DNA from: Fluviibacter phosphoraccumulans
GTDB taxonomy: Bacteria > Pseudomonadota > Gammaproteobacteria > Burkholderiales > Rhodocyclaceae
NCBI RefSeq assembly: GCF_016110345.1
Contig: NZ_AP019011.1
Coordinates: forward strand, 1,364,001 to 1,428,000
DNA length: 64,000 nucleotides
Reading direction: 5' to 3'
Made by a program: the position numbers and the translations under genes. Each line of letters opens with the position of its first letter. Within the stretch, counting starts at the first letter, position 1. A model generated the notes under the pieces. That model saw nothing but the letters and a program-made list of their open reading frames with translations. It had not been told where the DNA came from and did no database searches. This document shows, in pieces, positions 62,651 to 64,000 of this stretch.

Positions 62651-63053
62651 ACTACTGGACGTGATTCGCGTCGATACCAAGCCCGATTACACGCTGCACC
62701 TAACATTTGAGAACGGCGAGCAGCGGGTATTCGACATGACCCCGCTGATGGCTAAGAAGCCGTTTGATCGGTTGCGTGACCCGGAGTGCTTTGCTATGGC
62801 GCATATCGACTACGGGACGGTCGTCTGGCCGGGAAACATCGACATCGCGCCCGAAACGCTTTATGACCGATCTGACGCAATTCCTGTCGGTGAATTCAAA
62901 TCCTTCGGCCCGGTTGGGCCGAAATATCAGGTCTGCAACCCGCTGCGGAAGATGGGTGACGGCGACTGGATTATAGAGGTAATGCTGATCGAATCCGGCG
63001 AAAAGGCAGAGTACCGCCTCAGCAAGATCCATCAGGATCCGGCGGCAATTTGA
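62640..63053 (+). CDS. DUF2442 family protein
   Basis: A 137-residue protein with the DUF2442 pattern: DYTLHLTFENGEQRVFDMTPLM, then FDRLRDPECFAMAHIDYGTVVWPGNIDIAPETLY. The usual length is about 80 to 100; here 45 residues are added at the C-terminus. Function unknown; often near toxin-antitoxin genes. It overlaps the genes on both sides by a few bases, showing translational coupling. Confidence 0.85.
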   Translation: MVNELLDVIRVDTKPDYTLHLTFENGEQRVFDMTPLMAKKPFDRLRDPECFAMAHIDYGTVVWPGNIDIAPETLYDRSDAIPVGEFKSFGPVGPKYQVCNPLRKMGDGDWIIEVMLIESGEKAEYRLSKIHQDPAAI

Positions 63054-63424
63054 TGGGTGACGACAACTTCTGGGCCGACACCATCAATCTGCTGGTGGTC
63101 GGGGCAATCCTGATCATCATGGCTCTCATCATGAGCTTCAACCAAAGGAACAAAAAAATGACTCAATCTGACAAAGCAAAACAGTGGGTTGCCGAGAACG
63201 CGAAGGCGTTTGACTGCTGGAACAAATACGTTGAGAAGAACGGCTTGCCGTTGGCTAGGTTCAACCCCCTGGGGCAGATGCCCGACGAGTCTCCTGCTTA
63301 CGAACAGGACGACGGGCCACTGACTGCACCCGAGATGAACCAGATTCGAGAGCAGGCAGCCCCTATGCTCGGCAAAGGGCCGGTGCTGCGTCGCTGGTCA
63401 TTGCTGGAGGATAGCGATGATTAA
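63050..63424 (+). CDS. membrane anchor fused to CcdA-like tail
   Basis: A 124-residue protein. Residues 8-30 are a membrane helix with the same anchor module as the gene at 62120. From residue 37 the protein continues SDKAKQWVAENAKAFDCWNKYVEKNGLPLARF, matching the toxin-binding C-terminal motif of CcdA antitoxins. An internal ATG at 63158 (behind AAGGAA) could give a soluble 88-residue form. No CcdB gene is in the window. Confidence 0.7.
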   Translation: MMGDDNFWADTINLLVVGAILIIMALIMSFNQRNKKMTQSDKAKQWVAENAKAFDCWNKYVEKNGLPLARFNPLGQMPDESPAYEQDDGPLTAPEMNQIREQAAPMLGKGPVLRRWSLLEDSDD

Positions 63425-63608
63425 CCTGATTGTTTTCGCGCTGATGGTGGCGTTCCTCGCGGGTGGTGCGCTCTGGCTGGCCCGAAATACCGAACGCCAT
63501 AACCGTGAGCGCCGCGAGGCACCCAAGAAACGCCAGCAGGAACGGCAGGCCGTGCTACGGCGCAAGCTGAAAATCGGCCGAGAAGCCTCAAAAACGACTG
63601 CATCATAA
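63417..63608 (+). CDS. small single-helix membrane protein
   Basis: A 63-residue protein with one N-terminal helix (INLIVFALMVAFLAGGALWLA) and a strongly basic tail (Arg/Lys-rich). The start overlaps the preceding stop by 8 bases. Function unknown. Confidence 0.6.
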   Translation: MINLIVFALMVAFLAGGALWLARNTERHNRERREAPKKRQQERQAVLRRKLKIGREASKTTAS

Positions 63609-63631
63609 TCTAATGTTATGTGAGTATCTCA

Positions 63632-63904
63632 ATGAAAAAAGACAATGATCCAATTGATCTAACTCCCCGGGAAACCCGGCAAATCCTTGACCAAATCGAG
63701 AACCCACCCCAGCGCAATGACCGCTTCTCCAAGTTGACGGATAACTATCAGGCACACAACCAGGACGGCTCTGATTCATCCGTGCCTTGGTCGCCGAGCG
63801 ATAAGGCCACGCAGTGGGTCAAGCAGAACCGTGAAGCTATCGAGTCATCGAATACCTACGTAGATAAGCACGTCTTGCCGTTCGAAAAAGTGAGGAAATT
63901 CTGA
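63632..63904 (+). CDS. CcdA-like C-terminal motif protein
   Basis: A 90-residue soluble protein (start ATG 63632; a GTG at 63620 is possible). The N-terminal half is polar and unrecognised. The end reads KATQWVKQNREAIESSNTYVDKHVLPFEKVRKF, close to the CcdA toxin-binding tail (Q/W-x-EN-x-AI-x-N-x-V/E-x-GLPL-x-x-R-x-F). It is the second such tail in this operon, without a CcdB partner. Confidence 0.7.
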   Translation: MKKDNDPIDLTPRETRQILDQIENPPQRNDRFSKLTDNYQAHNQDGSDSSVPWSPSDKATQWVKQNREAIESSNTYVDKHVLPFEKVRKF

Positions 63905-64000
63905 TGAAGGATCTCGCGACAAAAAGGGACATTGCTTTGACGCGGCAACACTTGGTCGCCAAGTTCAAGGAGTTTGAATGGAGGTTGACGATTAAGATTG
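63904..64000 (+). CDS. start of a DUF1640/CCDC90-like coiled-coil protein (cut by window end)
   Basis: The ATG overlaps the preceding stop (TGATG). The 32 visible codons read MKDLATKRDIALTRQHLVAK, then FKEFEWRLTIKI. The ATKRDI pattern recalls bacterial DUF1640-type coiled-coil proteins that end in a membrane helix. The fragment is too short for a firm call. Confidence 0.5.
   Translation, partial: MKDLATKRDIALTRQHLVAKFKEFEWRLTIKI

Overview
The window joins an ordinary proteobacterial chromosome arm (about 1-27 kb) to accessory DNA (about 27-64 kb). Betaproteobacteria are the best guess, from a phasin, a monomeric NADP-isocitrate dehydrogenase, YaeQ, RmuC, a DUF485/ActP acetate uptake pair and a moderate-to-high GC backbone. 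No species can be named from the sequence alone.

Chromosomal part. It starts inside uvrA and runs through a rhodanese, an OFA-type MFS antiporter, a small metal-ligand-rich secreted protein with a Met/His-tailed membrane protein, a LysE exporter, glmS, cysK, a phasin, DUF2237, an EamA and an MFS transporter, an ABC-F ATPase, rmuC, nitronate monooxygenase (perfect FNR-type box upstream), a GIY-YIG protein, yaeQ, a methyltransferase and monomeric icd. Next come the first of two identical IS1595-like elements, the DUF485-actP operon, a membrane-anchored DnaQ-type exonuclease and a second nitronate-monooxygenase-like gene.

Junctions. Around 26.8-27.6 kb lie a truncated paiB-like fragment, a broken tRNA-Lys(CUU) 3' part and strong terminators, a scar of past integration. 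From 27.7 to 34.4 kb a lower-GC island carries a four-gene tripartite ABC exporter and a divergent two-component system. The second IS copy follows, then a HEPN/nucleotidyltransferase pair set among repeated palindromes and a nick-like repeat, and an orphan BrnA-like antitoxin.

Conjugative element. A 59-base 3' remnant of tRNA-Ser(GGA) at 37.2 kb sits next to a tyrosine integrase and marks the left end of an integrative conjugative element that runs past the right edge. Its cargo is a type III restriction-modification system, a umuDC-like SOS mutagenesis pair, an array of 46-bp hairpin repeats, and F-type mating-pair genes (traN, traH, traG) with small secreted or membrane proteins. A 2.4-kb gene-free tract with very dense RNA hairpins follows, then an operon of small proteins, two of which share a membrane anchor and two of which carry CcdA-like tails.

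Most striking. traG ends in a run of 12 G, and the DNA behind it holds two further open frames. The first is a diverged copy of the TraG C-terminal domain and itself ends in a run of 14 G. At both tracts a length of 13 G (or any length equal to 1 modulo 3) would join each frame to the next without a stop. Near-identical 197-199-bp and 112-bp direct repeats surround these joints. This looks like a phase-variable or recombinational switch of the TraG C-terminus. The second standout is the apparent giant structured RNA at about 59.1-60.3 kb.
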